Shown here: positions 47,604-55,822 of the stretch, one piece after another
How the letters are laid out: every line of letters starts with the position of its first letter
Position numbering within the stretch: position 1 is the stretch's first letter
Assembly (NCBI RefSeq): GCF_002211765.1
Contig: NZ_CP022133.1
Span: 1,054,001 to 1,118,000, forward strand
Reading direction: 5' to 3'
Origin: Idiomarina piscisalsi
GTDB taxonomy: Bacteria > Pseudomonadota > Gammaproteobacteria > Enterobacterales > Alteromonadaceae
DNA length: 64,000 nucleotides
Notes under the pieces: model-generated
Told to the model about the DNA's origin: nothing
What the model saw: only the letters and a program-made list of their open reading frames with translations
Databases searched by the model: none
Program-made: the position numbers and the translations under genes

Positions 47604-48713
47604 CTCACGCTGCTCAATCCGTTCGCCTATAAGTTCTTCTATCGCTTTCAAGGCGTCAGCGTCTTCGCCTGTAACCAGCGATATAGCATGGCCAGCCTGA
47701 CCGGCGCGACCGGTTCGACCGATACGGTGTATGTAGTCTTCAGCAACGTGGGGAAGGTCGTAATTAATCACGTACGGCAGCTTTTCAATATCAATGCCGC
47801 GTGAGGCAATGTCAGTTGCTACAAGCACTTGCACCTTGCCACCTTTAAAGTCAGTCAACGCTTTAGTGCGGGCGCCTTGGCTTTTAGCGCTGTGAATAGC
47901 CGCTGCCGAGAAGCCGGCTTTATCCAGCTGCTTAACTAACCGGTTAGCGCCTTGTTTAGTGCGTGAAAATACCAGCACTTTGCGTAACTCCAGACTTTTC
48001 AATAGCTTTAATAACAGACCCAGCTTTTGGCTTTTTTGTACTTCATACACAGTTTGCTCAATTGGCTCGGCAGTGGCGTTGGGTGGTGCCACCGAAATTT
48101 CGACCGAACTTTTCAGCAAGCCTTTAGCCAGCGCACGAATGTCGTTAGAGAAGGTTGCCGAGAACAGAAGAGTTTGGCGCTTAGCCGGAAGTAACTTAAT
48201 AATGTTCTTAATGTCGTGAATAAAGCCCATGTCGAGCATGCGGTCGGCTTCATCCAGCACCAGAACGTCTAACTTAGGAAAGCGAATCGCGTTTTGTTTG
48301 TATAAGTCCAGCAGGCGGCCCGGCGTTGCCACCAGAATATCCACGCCTTTGCGAAGCTTCATCATTTGCGGATTAATTTTCACACCACCAAACGCCACCG
48401 TGTAATTCAATGGCAGACCCGCACTTAAGTTTGCAACGTTTTCGCCTACCTGAGCCGCTAACTCACGAGTTGGCGTTAAAATAAGCGCACGTGCTGTGTT
48501 GGCTTTGGCACGTTCGTTACCTTTCAGGCGCTCTAAAATAGGTGCCGTAAAAGCCGTTGTCTTTCCCGTGCCTGTTTGCGCGGCCGCCATGACATCTTTC
48601 CCTGCTAGCACCAAAGGAATAGCCTGTGCCTGAATGGGCGTGGGTTTGCTGTAACCTTGACGTGAAAGGGCAGTAAGTGTTTCAGGGGAAAGTTTGAGAT
48701 CAGAAAATGTCAT
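47598..48713 (-). CDS. rhlE: DEAD-box RNA helicase RhlE-like
   Basis: An ATP-dependent RNA helicase, probably in ribosome assembly or RNA decay. The ATG at 48713 gives 371 residues starting MTFSDLKLSPETL; a longer TTG form adds four residues without support. Motifs in order are KPTPIQAQAIP (Q-motif), AAQTGTGKTTAF, LTPTRELAAQV, VLDEADRMLDMGF, LFSATF, ATDIASRGIDI and HRIGRTGRAG. It lacks a long basic C-terminal tail. The RhlE subgroup assignment is likely but not certain. Confidence 0.9.
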   Translation of the reverse strand: MTFSDLKLSPETLTALSRQGYSKPTPIQAQAIPLVLAGKDVMAAAQTGTGKTTAFTAPILERLKGNERAKANTARALILTPTRELAAQVGENVANLSAGLPLNYTVAFGGVKINPQMMKLRKGVDILVATPGRLLDLYKQNAIRFPKLDVLVLDEADRMLDMGFIHDIKNIIKLLPAKRQTLLFSATFSNDIRALAKGLLKSSVEISVAPPNATAEPIEQTVYEVQKSQKLGLLLKLLKSLELRKVLVFSRTKQGANRLVKQLDKAGFSAAAIHSAKSQGARTKALTDFKGGKVQVLVATDIASRGIDIEKLPYVINYDLPHVAEDYIHRIGRTGRAGQAGHAISLVTGEDADALKAIEELIGERIEQREL

Positions 48714-48809
48714 GTAGTGGGGCAAATATTAGTGATAGGAGCGACCATTCTACCGTAGACTAACTGGCAACGCATTAAACCAAGCTGTGCAACTTATTCT
48801 TATTTTTTC

Positions 48810-48836
48810 TATATTTTTCTTATAAACGAACGATAA
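48810..48836 (+). promoter_or_regulatory. Candidate sigma-28 (FliA) promoter for chemoreceptor
   Basis: TATATTTT, then 11 bases, then AACGATAA matches 12 of 16 positions of the flagellar sigma-28 consensus TAAAGTTT-N11-GCCGATAA with exact spacing. It ends 31 bases before the chemoreceptor start. Chemoreceptor genes are frequent FliA targets. Confidence 0.4.
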
Positions 48837-48867
48837 CTTACCAAGAATACGAAAATTCGGAGCTTCT

Positions 48868-50778
48868 ATGTTCAGAAATATAAATATCGGAACGCGACTT
48901 GCCGTTGGCTTTGGTGTCGTGGTAACCGTAATTATTGTCGCGATGTCGGTATTTTATTTGGTTAATTCTAACTCGGTCATTCGAGAAGCCGAGCAAAGAG
49001 AGCTTGAAAACTTATACCAAGCCGCACGCTCGCAAATTGATACTCGAGCTCGCTTCGCTGAGGGAATGAGTGCTATTGTCGCACTACATCCAGATACAGC
49101 GGAAACTTTAGCGCAAGGTGATAGGGAGGGCTTAATCAACACCTACAGCGGTATTTATGACGTTCTGCATGAAGACTACGGTATTGCCCAGTTTCAATTC
49201 CATACACCTCCAGCCCGCTCTTTCCTGCGCCTTCATAGGCTTGAAAAGTACGGTGACGATTTAACCTCCTTAAGACCGACTATAGTAGCGGTAAACGAGA
49301 CGAAGCAACCCGTGAAAGGATTAGATGGCGGTGTTGCGGGTATAGGTATTCGGGGCCTTTATCCAATTAATAGTCAAGGCCAACATCGAGGCTCTATTGA
49401 GTTTGGGTTAAACCTTGGTGATGCATTCGCTGAACTATTTACAGAGGACTATGGAGCAAAGCTCGCTATTCATGGAGTACAAGGAAGCAAAACGAATGTC
49501 CTTGCTAGCACGATAAATGGAAAAACGTTGGTAAATGGCGAGAGTGTAATGCAAGCATGGCGTGGGGACGAAAAAATTGGATACAACGAAATAGGCGACA
49601 CGCCGTATGCCACTTACACTCGAGTTATTGATGACTTCAGCGGGAATCCGATAGCGGTTTTGGAAATTGCCATGAATCGCGAATATTACGCCGATAGCAT
49701 TGCATCAACACGTACTTTCGTCATTGTTCTGGCAATTGTAGGCATTGCTGTTTCGTTGCTTATCGCGTCTTGGTTGGCAAAAAGTATTGTTAGCCCCCTC
49801 CGTACGACGGTGAGAAATTTGAATGATATTGCGGAAGGTGAAGGTGATCTGACGCGCCGTTTGGATACTGAAGGTTCAGACGAGCTCAGCGAGCTGGCAG
49901 AGAGCTACAATCGGTTTGTTAGCAAAATTCAGGACTTAGTAAAAGAAGTGACCGATGCAGCAATACAAATGGCGACCGCAACTGACGAGCTGAATGCTAT
50001 TGCTGGTGAAACAAAACAAGGGGTCCGGCAGCAGCGGGACGAATTGAACCAAGTGGCAACGGCAGTTAACGAAATGGCCACTTCAATTCAAGAAATTGCA
50101 CGAAATACTAACAGTGCAGCAACGAACGCAGAACAAACCAGTGAAACCGCAAGTATCGGGAAAAAAACGGTCGAGTCGTGTGTGCAACGAATTAATCAGT
50201 TAGCTGATGACGTCGAACAAGCGGCTACAGGTATGACGGAGCTTGAAAATAACAGCGGTGCTATTGCTAGTGTTCTTGAAGTTATCCGAAATATTGCCGA
50301 GCAAACAAACCTACTGGCGTTAAATGCCGCTATTGAGTCTGCTCGTGCCGGTGAAGCTGGAAGAGGTTTTGCAGTTGTTGCAGACGAAGTTCGAACACTG
50401 GCACAAAAAACACAGACTTCTACCGTCGAAATAGAAAAAATTATCGACAGCATTGTGAACAGCACTAAGGACTTAGGGCAGGTTATGCAAGGAAACCAGC
50501 AGAAGTCCTCTGAAGCAGTAACTGAAGGTGATAATACCGTTGTGGCCTTAGAGCAAATAATGGCATCGGTAGCGTCGATAAAAGACACTAACACACAGGT
50601 AGCTACAGCAGTCGAAGAGCAATCCTCCGTGGCGGAAGAAATTAATGCCAGCGTCACACGAATCAATGATATTGCGGAAAGCAGTGATCATTCAGTTGAG
50701 CAAACCGTTGTTGCGAGCGGCCAGCTGGCAGAAACAGCAAATACTTTGCGGACGCTTGTCAGTCGTTTCAAAGTTTAG
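48868..50778 (+). CDS. Membrane methyl-accepting chemotaxis protein with Cache-type sensor
   Basis: A 636-residue chemoreceptor. The first transmembrane helix ([16 protein letters not shown]) leads to a periplasmic sensor of about 250 residues. The stretch [20 protein letters not shown] is typical of double-Cache sensors. The second helix ([20 protein letters not shown]) is followed by a HAMP domain. The signalling domain has [18 protein letters not shown] and [13 protein letters not shown]. The ligand is unknown. A possible sigma-28 promoter is upstream. Confidence 0.94.
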   Translation: MFRNINIGTRLAVGFGVVVTVIIVAMSVFYLVNSNSVIREAEQRELENLYQAARSQIDTRARFAEGMSAIVALHPDTAETLAQGDREGLINTYSGIYDVLHEDYGIAQFQFHTPPARSFLRLHRLEKYGDDLTSLRPTIVAVNETKQPVKGLDGGVAGIGIRGLYPINSQGQHRGSIEFGLNLGDAFAELFTEDYGAKLAIHGVQGSKTNVLASTINGKTLVNGESVMQAWRGDEKIGYNEIGDTPYATYTRVIDDFSGNPIAVLEIAMNREYYADSIASTRTFVIVLAIVGIAVSLLIASWLAKSIVSPLRTTVRNLNDIAEGEGDLTRRLDTEGSDELSELAESYNRFVSKIQDLVKEVTDAAIQMATATDELNAIAGETKQGVRQQRDELNQVATAVNEMATSIQEIARNTNSAATNAEQTSETASIGKKTVESCVQRINQLADDVEQAATGMTELENNSGAIASVLEVIRNIAEQTNLLALNAAIESARAGEAGRGFAVVADEVRTLAQKTQTSTVEIEKIIDSIVNSTKDLGQVMQGNQQKSSEAVTEGDNTVVALEQIMASVASIKDTNTQVATAVEEQSSVAEEINASVTRINDIAESSDHSVEQTVVASGQLAETANTLRTLVSRFKV

Positions 50779-50784
50779 TGATTG

Positions 50785-50802
50785 AAGCTCATGGATGAGC
50801 TT
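50785..50802 (+). terminator. Possible weak terminator after chemoreceptor gene
   Basis: Stem AAGCTC / GAGCTT with a six-base loop is followed by TTCACTTT. The T-tract is interrupted, so the call is weak. Confidence 0.35.
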
Positions 50803-50882
50803 TCACTTTGATGGTGGTAAGGTTCGTATTCTAGACGAAAGGTACGCTTGTGGCATTTCATTTAAAGCCACAAAATTAATAC

Positions 50883-51473
50883 CTACTGCTTTTGAGTCTT
50901 TTGCTTAAGAGCTTGAAGCTCTCCCCAAGACATTGCATAACCTGAGTCAACTTTTCCTAATTCGTGTTTTTCTTTTGCTTGCAACAACCGTGCGTCAAAG
51001 TGCATAGATTTTGAACCGGACAGATTGAGTTTATTTTTAAGTATTGTAACCATCGTTGGCAACTTGTGTTCAGCGACAACGGGGAGACTGTTCGTCAAAA
51101 ACGCACTGAGTGTGTATTCGAGATCGAGTTGACTCAATTGTTCTTCAGAAATTTTTATTAAGTTTATAGTGAAAACCAACGACTTTGCTTTATCTGCAAA
51201 CGGTACCAGCTCCTCAGTAATACTAATGGTATTCTCAGTATCGGAGTGGGGGTATTGTGTCTTAAAAAGGTGCCAATGTGGCTCGGCAATAAAAATATCC
51301 AAGCCTGTGGTCATTTGCTGAACGCAGTAAAGTGAAAAAGGCAAATCACCTGCAAAGCAGTAGTCAGCCTGACTTAATTCTAGTTCTCGTATGAGACTTT
51401 TTACCGACGACAATAAATGCGTGTTTTCACCGTAAAAAGGTTCTATAAAGTCAGTGTATAAATCAAAGTCCAT
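50883..51473 (-). CDS. Nucleotidyltransferase-like protein (degenerate), partner of nuclease-fold gene
   Basis: A 196-residue protein not clearly assigned. Residues 37-65 (ADYCFAGDLPFSLYCVQQ, then TGLDIFIAEP) have the pattern of an AbiEii/MNT-type nucleotidyltransferase fold: a small-residue loop, a basic/Thr turn, then an acidic strand. Only one Asp (Asp59) of the usual DxD pair is kept, so it may be inactive. A late KLPTMVTILKNKL segment is also reminiscent of that family. The ATG at 51473 overlaps the upstream gene by 11 bases, so the two are translated together. No signal or membrane segment is seen. Confidence 0.6.
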   Translation of the reverse strand: MDFDLYTDFIEPFYGENTHLLSSVKSLIRELELSQADYCFAGDLPFSLYCVQQMTTGLDIFIAEPHWHLFKTQYPHSDTENTISITEELVPFADKAKSLVFTINLIKISEEQLSQLDLEYTLSAFLTNSLPVVAEHKLPTMVTILKNKLNLSGSKSMHFDARLLQAKEKHELGKVDSGYAMSWGELQALKQKTQKQ

Positions 51474-52182
51474 TATTAATAATCTCTTTACTACCCAACA
51501 GCTCATCCGTCTGAGCAATTAATAGGGAATAAGACTCGCTAGCGGATTGAGAGGATTTAAAGCCTAACTCACATGCTCGTCTTTGCATTGCATTTAACCA
51601 AGATAAGTCATAAGCATTTTTATGACCTCTCGGTTTGTAAAAAGCATCCTCCCATAGCTTGAAGTTGGTTGGACGCCAAGTGTCCGCAAGTAATACCGCC
51701 TTAACCTGTTTTATATTTCCAAATGGTTTTCCATATATACTTGGCCGATGAAGCATTGAATGAAAGCTTAGAGCGAGTTGCTTTGAATGAAGGCGGTCAT
51801 AATCGGCTTTAATCTGTTTTAAAAACCCTGTTGCGGGGTAGTCGCGTTTTGCTTCGATTAAATACAGGGTTTCATTAGCGTAAATGTAGCCGTCTAAATG
51901 ATTTCTCCATTTCTTAGAGAGGATTGATTTACTAGTGAGGTCAAATCCGTCATTAGCATGGCCTGAATTGGCATTGTGAACTGGCAATGTTTTCTCGCCC
52001 ACAAACGGAATTTCTAAACCCCAGTGAGCTTCTGGTGCCTTTTTTAAACAGCCCATCAAAAACGCGGTTACTAAATTTTGTTCAACTACTTCGCCACCGG
52101 GTTTACAGGGACGGAATACATTCATTGATTGTTTATAGTGTTCAACCAAGTTGGTGAATCCGTTCGCGATTAATTCGTCCAT
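51463..52182 (-). CDS. Probable PD-(D/E)XK nuclease-fold protein
   Basis: A 239-residue cytosolic protein that I do not recognise by name. It shows the layout of the PD-(D/E)XK nuclease superfamily: an early helix with Glu34 (EQNLVTAFLMG), then Asp97 in HLDGYIYANETLYL, followed by IEAKR (Glu110 and Lys112). This gives the E...D...ExK set needed for metal-dependent DNA cleavage. It is translationally coupled with the nucleotidyltransferase-like gene and divergent from a second, larger nuclease-fold gene 183 bases away. A host-defence or toxin role is inference. The ribosome site is weak. Confidence 0.6.
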   Translation of the reverse strand: MDELIANGFTNLVEHYKQSMNVFRPCKPGGEVVEQNLVTAFLMGCLKKAPEAHWGLEIPFVGEKTLPVHNANSGHANDGFDLTSKSILSKKWRNHLDGYIYANETLYLIEAKRDYPATGFLKQIKADYDRLHSKQLALSFHSMLHRPSIYGKPFGNIKQVKAVLLADTWRPTNFKLWEDAFYKPRGHKNAYDLSWLNAMQRRACELGFKSSQSASESYSLLIAQTDELLGSKEIINNGL

Positions 52183-52365
52183 TATTCGTTTTCTCGTAAG
52201 CGTTATCGATTAATTTAAACATCATATTATAAATTTATCGTCTTAGCTCTTAGAGGCCTTCTATATTGTTCAATTAAAATCAGCTTCGTAACCTTGGGTT
52301 GCAATATTGTTATAAAGGAGTAACGTAATTGGTGAATAATTGACCTAACCAAGGAACGGTACGTA

Positions 52366-54210
52366 ATGAAACTCTCCAATGTTCTGTCTACTGTTAATCA
52401 AATTGAAAAATCCAAATTCATTAACTTTCTTGACCGCATATGCACGGAAGCCAGCTCCCACAACAAGCAAGTGGCAAAACAGTTCAAGAACATTGATGGT
52501 CAAATCAAAAATGCTCCCAGTGGTGAAGTTACCCAACTATTCAGGCTTGCTCAGCCGCTTTTCCAAAAAGAAGTAAAGTCACAACTTGCATTAAGTGGGG
52601 TTCAGGCCGCGCTTTTGGTGAATATTCTTAGTCGTGACGGCAACTGTGTGGCACGTGTTTCCTGGATAGAACAGCTGTACGAAAAAGAATGGAAGCAAAT
52701 TGACGCTCAGGCGAAGAGCTTGAAAACGCTTTTCGATGAAGCTGAACAAACAGAGGTTTATGACGAACCGAAACGTCTGGGCATTTACTACGCCTGTTTG
52801 AACGAGGCACTGCATAATGACGAGCGTTCGAACCGCGAAGGTAAAATTACCGATGAGGAACGCGGAATACTGAATGTGCTCGCTCACAAACTGGATGTTA
52901 CTGCCGACAACCGTGTTGCCATTGAGCATTTAATTGATCCCATTCCCAAAACGGGCGTTTCTGACTGTCTGAACCAGCTACGTGAAATAGGCATTGTTTT
53001 CGTATCTAAGAAGCATCAGACCGTTTATGTGCCCGATGAAATAGTTGCGTTGTTGCACCGTATTCAATCTAAAGAGCTTGCCGACAAGCATCTTCTGCGA
53101 ATACTGCGGACATTCTCTGATGCAGAGCTCTCAAATATTCTGAAAAGCCATGACAAGCGTATTCGCGGTGTCAGTCGTGACGATAAAATTGATACCGTTT
53201 TCAAAATGGGCTTATCGGTCAGTCAAATTCTGAGTCATGACATGCACGGCGAACAGTCCGGCGTGACTGAGAAAAAAGAGCGTTTGAAAACACTTATTGA
53301 TGACTTGCAGCTTGCACTAGAAAAGCTTGGCACTACTCTCGAGGAGCGTTGCAGCCTAATTATTGGCGCGCTGAATTCCTCTACAGAGCATGAATTTAAT
53401 ATTTTATCGGCAACCGGGTACAAGTCGTTGTTTTCAACGCTAAGCCAGCACCTTCCGCAATTGCCGAAAATGGCAAAGGACGAGTTTGAGCTTGAGCCTA
53501 ATCAGGACATAGACGTTGAAAAGCTTCGCGCGCTTGCGATAACCCCATACGATATCCTGTTTATGCTGTCGAACGAGCAGGTAAAGAGCCTGAAGTCTGA
53601 TATGGGTATAACGCGCAGAGGCGACCCAAGACAGGTGATTCTTGAAAGCTTTGCGGATGCGACAGACAAGCTGGTAGAGAATTACGAAGCCCTAGCAAGG
53701 CGCGATTTAGCAGCACTGAAGCAGAAGAATATTGAGATAGCCGAAGCCGACATCGGCATTAAGTTTGAAGAAGTCACCAAGGCCATATTTGAAGAGCTTG
53801 GCTTAACGGTTGACGAAGATTTGCGCCGCGACATTAATACCGCCAAAGACAAAGCTGACATCCTGCTGTCATTGAGTGAAGACGATATTATTATCGGCGA
53901 AGCGAAAACCTCGAAGAAAGGGGACTTTGCTAAGTACTCAACGACCTCTCGACAAGTGAAAGCCTACGTCACCCGCTGCGAAGGTGCTGGTAAGCGAGTT
54001 GCACAAGTGCTCATTGTTGCCCCTAGCTTTTCTAATGACTTTGTTGAGTCCGCTGAAATGGATACAGAAGTGAATATTTCACTATTAGAAGCGGCTGGCC
54101 TGAAGAAAATACTGGAAGCTTATAAGTCGCGCAGAAACCCTAAATTCTCAGCCAAGCTGTTTACTAAAGGTGGGCTTTTGAAAGCGGATTTGATTGCGAA
54201 GAATATTTAG
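52366..54210 (+). CDS. Multidomain protein with C-terminal PD-(D/E)XK nuclease and TerB-, wHTH- and SAP-like segments
   Basis: A 614-residue protein of no named family known to me. Segments read in order: an N-terminal helical region; a TerB-like stretch (about 143-190, NREGKITDEERGILNVLAHKLDV); a winged-helix-like segment (about 195-232); a SAP-like helix pair (about 248-290, FSDAELSNILKSHDKRI); a coiled region; and a second SAP-like pair (about 390-435, LSNEQVKSLKSDMGITRRGD). The C-terminal nuclease domain (about 460-600) has Glu468/469, Asp498, GEAK (Glu512, Lys514) and Gln530 of RQVKAYV. The nuclease call is good; the other domains are weaker. AAGGA precedes the ATG. It faces away from the other nuclease-like pair. 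Confidence 0.72.
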   Translation: MKLSNVLSTVNQIEKSKFINFLDRICTEASSHNKQVAKQFKNIDGQIKNAPSGEVTQLFRLAQPLFQKEVKSQLALSGVQAALLVNILSRDGNCVARVSWIEQLYEKEWKQIDAQAKSLKTLFDEAEQTEVYDEPKRLGIYYACLNEALHNDERSNREGKITDEERGILNVLAHKLDVTADNRVAIEHLIDPIPKTGVSDCLNQLREIGIVFVSKKHQTVYVPDEIVALLHRIQSKELADKHLLRILRTFSDAELSNILKSHDKRIRGVSRDDKIDTVFKMGLSVSQILSHDMHGEQSGVTEKKERLKTLIDDLQLALEKLGTTLEERCSLIIGALNSSTEHEFNILSATGYKSLFSTLSQHLPQLPKMAKDEFELEPNQDIDVEKLRALAITPYDILFMLSNEQVKSLKSDMGITRRGDPRQVILESFADATDKLVENYEALARRDLAALKQKNIEIAEADIGIKFEEVTKAIFEELGLTVDEDLRRDINTAKDKADILLSLSEDDIIIGEAKTSKKGDFAKYSTTSRQVKAYVTRCEGAGKRVAQVLIVAPSFSNDFVESAEMDTEVNISLLEAAGLKKILEAYKSRRNPKFSAKLFTKGGLLKADLIAKNI

Positions 54211-54281
54211 GGGGCGTAACTTTTGGTGGTTACGCGCTTGCGAAAAGCGATTACTCCCGCATTAGAAAGGTCTCGGGGGAA

Positions 54282-54373
54282 ATCGCTGGCAACAAGTAAT
54301 AAGTCAATCAAGTTCGTTCCGGCCTGTGGCCGTCCACCGGACGTCTAGTCGGGCGCCGCTTATCATTGGCGAT
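54282..54373. repeat. Folded repeat, attC-like candidate (upstream of lipoprotein gene)
   Basis: Outer arms (ATCGC, CAA and ATAAG on the left; CTTAT, TTGGCGAT on the right) enclose TCCGG / CCGGA and an inner perfect hairpin CGGCC-TGT-GGCCG. The segment AATAAGTCAATCAAG recalls the R''-L'' side of integron attC sites, but the right-hand box does not fit GTTRRRY. No integrase gene is in the window. Other possibilities are a terminator or a dispersed repeat. The surrounding 187 bases hold nothing else recognised except a stem (GCGTAAC / GTTACGC, 54214-54235) with no T-tract. Confidence 0.35.
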
Positions 54374-54397
54374 ATATATATACAAGGAGTATCAAGT

Positions 54398-54679
54398 ATG
54401 TTTAGTAAATTAATTCCAGTAACTCTGATAGTTTTGCTATCGGCTTGCGGGGCAACTCAAGCACCACCGTATCAAAAAGATAGATCGCCTGAGGCGAGAG
54501 ACCAATACTCTGGTGTGGAAGGTATGATGCAATATCAAAAAGATCAAAGTTACCTCGCGCGTCAAGAGCTGGCTGATAAGTGTGCTCAGGCTAAAGTTGA
54601 CTTAGCCATAGCCGAAGAAGATAAAAACACGAGTGAAATAGAAAAACAAAAAGCAATAATTAGTAATACGTGCCTATAG
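54398..54679 (+). CDS. Small lipoprotein, possible mobile-cassette gene
   Basis: A 93-residue product beginning MFSKLIPVTLIVLLSACGA, a lipoprotein signal peptide with lipobox LSAC. The mature part is short, charged and Gln-rich (YQKDQSYLARQELADKCAQ), with two more Cys. AAGGAG precedes the ATG. It is alone between two structured repeats and has no recognised domain. Function unknown. Confidence 0.7.
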   Translation: MFSKLIPVTLIVLLSACGATQAPPYQKDRSPEARDQYSGVEGMMQYQKDQSYLARQELADKCAQAKVDLAIAEEDKNTSEIEKQKAIISNTCL

Positions 54680-54705
54680 CGAGCGTATCAACTGGTTAGC
54701 AAGCA

Positions 54706-54765
54706 CATAACAAGCTGCTAGGGGAAAACCTACGGTTCTTCGTTGAAGGTTCGCCTCCGTTATAA
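54706..54765. repeat. Second folded repeat, attC-like candidate (downstream of lipoprotein gene)
   Basis: CATAAC at 54706-54711 and GTTATAA at 54759-54765 are inverted outer boxes. Inside, AACCT / AGGTT forms a further stem. CATAACAAGCTGC recalls the start of integron attC sites. Together with the element at 54282-54373 it would bracket a single cassette. The match is partial and untested. Confidence 0.3.
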
Positions 54766-54829
54766 AGCCGTGGGTGTAAAAAGTTTGTCCTATGAAACAC
54801 CCAAATAGTAATCGGTTTTTACCAAAACG

Positions 54830-55270
54830 CTAACTCAAGTAGTCGTTTAAAAGCTTTAATGTAGCTGCAACAGAGTTTAGGTCTTCTTCTTTTATTTCCT
54901 GGGCCATGGCGTTGACCCACGGTATTTGTTTTTCCATCACTTTTCTAAACGTCTCTTGTCCCTTGTGGGTGAGCCTTATCAGTTTTGCTCGCCGATGCTT
55001 TGGGTTATCGAGTGTTTCAAGCAACTCGTCGTCCATCATCTCATTAACGAGTCGTTGTATCGCTTGTCTTGTCTGTCCCATTGCTCTTGCGATATCTGGC
55101 ACCGTCATAGTGCTTTCGTTGTAAGAAAGTGCTCCAAGAACTTTCCAACGAGCGCTGGTGACTCCCAGATCTTTAATGAGTTGATCACCAGTCGTCACCA
55201 ATAGCCCATTCAGTTTAAAAACTTCCAGAAAGACTTCCGTTAGCTTGCTGCCTTTTTGCGTGTGCTGCAT
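54830..55270 (-). CDS. MarR-family regulator, divergent from membrane-protein gene
   Basis: A MarR-type repressor of 146 residues from the ATG at 55270. That start has GGAG seven bases upstream; a longer frame beginning at 55312 would run through the palindromic operator and is rejected. The winged helix includes VTSARWKVLGALSYNES, then DIARAMGQTRQAIQRLVNEMMDDELLETL and HRRAKLIRLTHKG. It is divergent from a small membrane-protein gene with the palindrome at 55280-55307 between them. Confidence 0.88.
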   Translation of the reverse strand: MQHTQKGSKLTEVFLEVFKLNGLLVTTGDQLIKDLGVTSARWKVLGALSYNESTMTVPDIARAMGQTRQAIQRLVNEMMDDELLETLDNPKHRRAKLIRLTHKGQETFRKVMEKQIPWVNAMAQEIKEEDLNSVAATLKLLNDYLS

Positions 55271-55279
55271 TGCTTTACT

Positions 55280-55307
55280 CCATAATGACAATATGTTGTC
55301 ATTATGG
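55280..55307. promoter_or_regulatory. Palindromic MarR operator candidate
   Basis: A perfect inverted repeat has 11-bp arms CCATAATGACA and TGTCATTATGG with a six-base spacer ATATGT. It lies between divergent marR (start 55270) and the membrane-protein gene (start 55324), where it could control both. This is the cleanest operator-like signal in the window. Confidence 0.7.
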
Positions 55308-55323
55308 CTCAAGAAGGTAATTT

Positions 55324-55782
55324 ATGAAACGGAAAATACACTTACTCGCCGCCGTAGTAGCGACGCTCTGCATCGCGGTTTTCTTTATATCAACAATTAT
55401 TGTTGAGTTGTTTGGTTCGCTCGATATGATCGCGTCAACAAAATCTTTAATCGTAACCCCTGGGTTATTCATTTTAATTCCGGCTATGGTAATCGTCGCT
55501 GGTAGCGGTTTTTCTCTTGGAAAAAGCAGAAAAGGGCGACTGGTTAACGTCAAGAAAAAACGGATGCCATTCATTGCGTTAAACGGGCTGTTCATTCTCA
55601 CGCCATGTGCAATATTTTTAAGTATTTGGGCAACCTCTGGTATCTTTGATACAACGTTTTATATCGTGCAAGGAATTGAATTAGTCGCTGGTGCAGTCAA
55701 TTTAGTACTGATGGGCCTTAATATGCGTGATGGTCTTAAAATGACAGGATCGGGCTTACCGCGCTTTGCTAAAACTGTGTGA
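55324..55782 (+). CDS. Four-helix membrane protein, MarR-linked
   Basis: A 152-residue integral membrane protein with four hydrophobic segments: LLAAVVATLCIAVFFISTII, GLFILIPAMVIVAGSGFSL, FIALNGLFILTPCAIFLSIW and VQGIELVAGAVNLVLMGLNM. A basic cytosolic loop (KSRKGRLVNVKKKR) lies in the middle and MRDGLKMTG at the end. I do not know a named family or function. AAGGT precedes the ATG. The divergent MarR and palindrome suggest it is the regulated target, perhaps in stress response. Confidence 0.75.
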   Translation: MKRKIHLLAAVVATLCIAVFFISTIIVELFGSLDMIASTKSLIVTPGLFILIPAMVIVAGSGFSLGKSRKGRLVNVKKKRMPFIALNGLFILTPCAIFLSIWATSGIFDTTFYIVQGIELVAGAVNLVLMGLNMRDGLKMTGSGLPRFAKTV

Positions 55783-55822
55783 CTGCTATAACGTCAGTAA
55801 AACAATCGGAGAGCACGGCCTT

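Noticed and set aside
50196..50666. 156-codon open frame opposite the chemoreceptor gene
   Set aside because: It is antisense to the conserved signalling domain; Ala/Ser-rich low-complexity translation with no ribosome site.
55271..55312. Longer MarR N-terminus starting at 55312
   Set aside because: The added codons run through the palindromic operator, while the ATG at 55270 has a good GGAG site.
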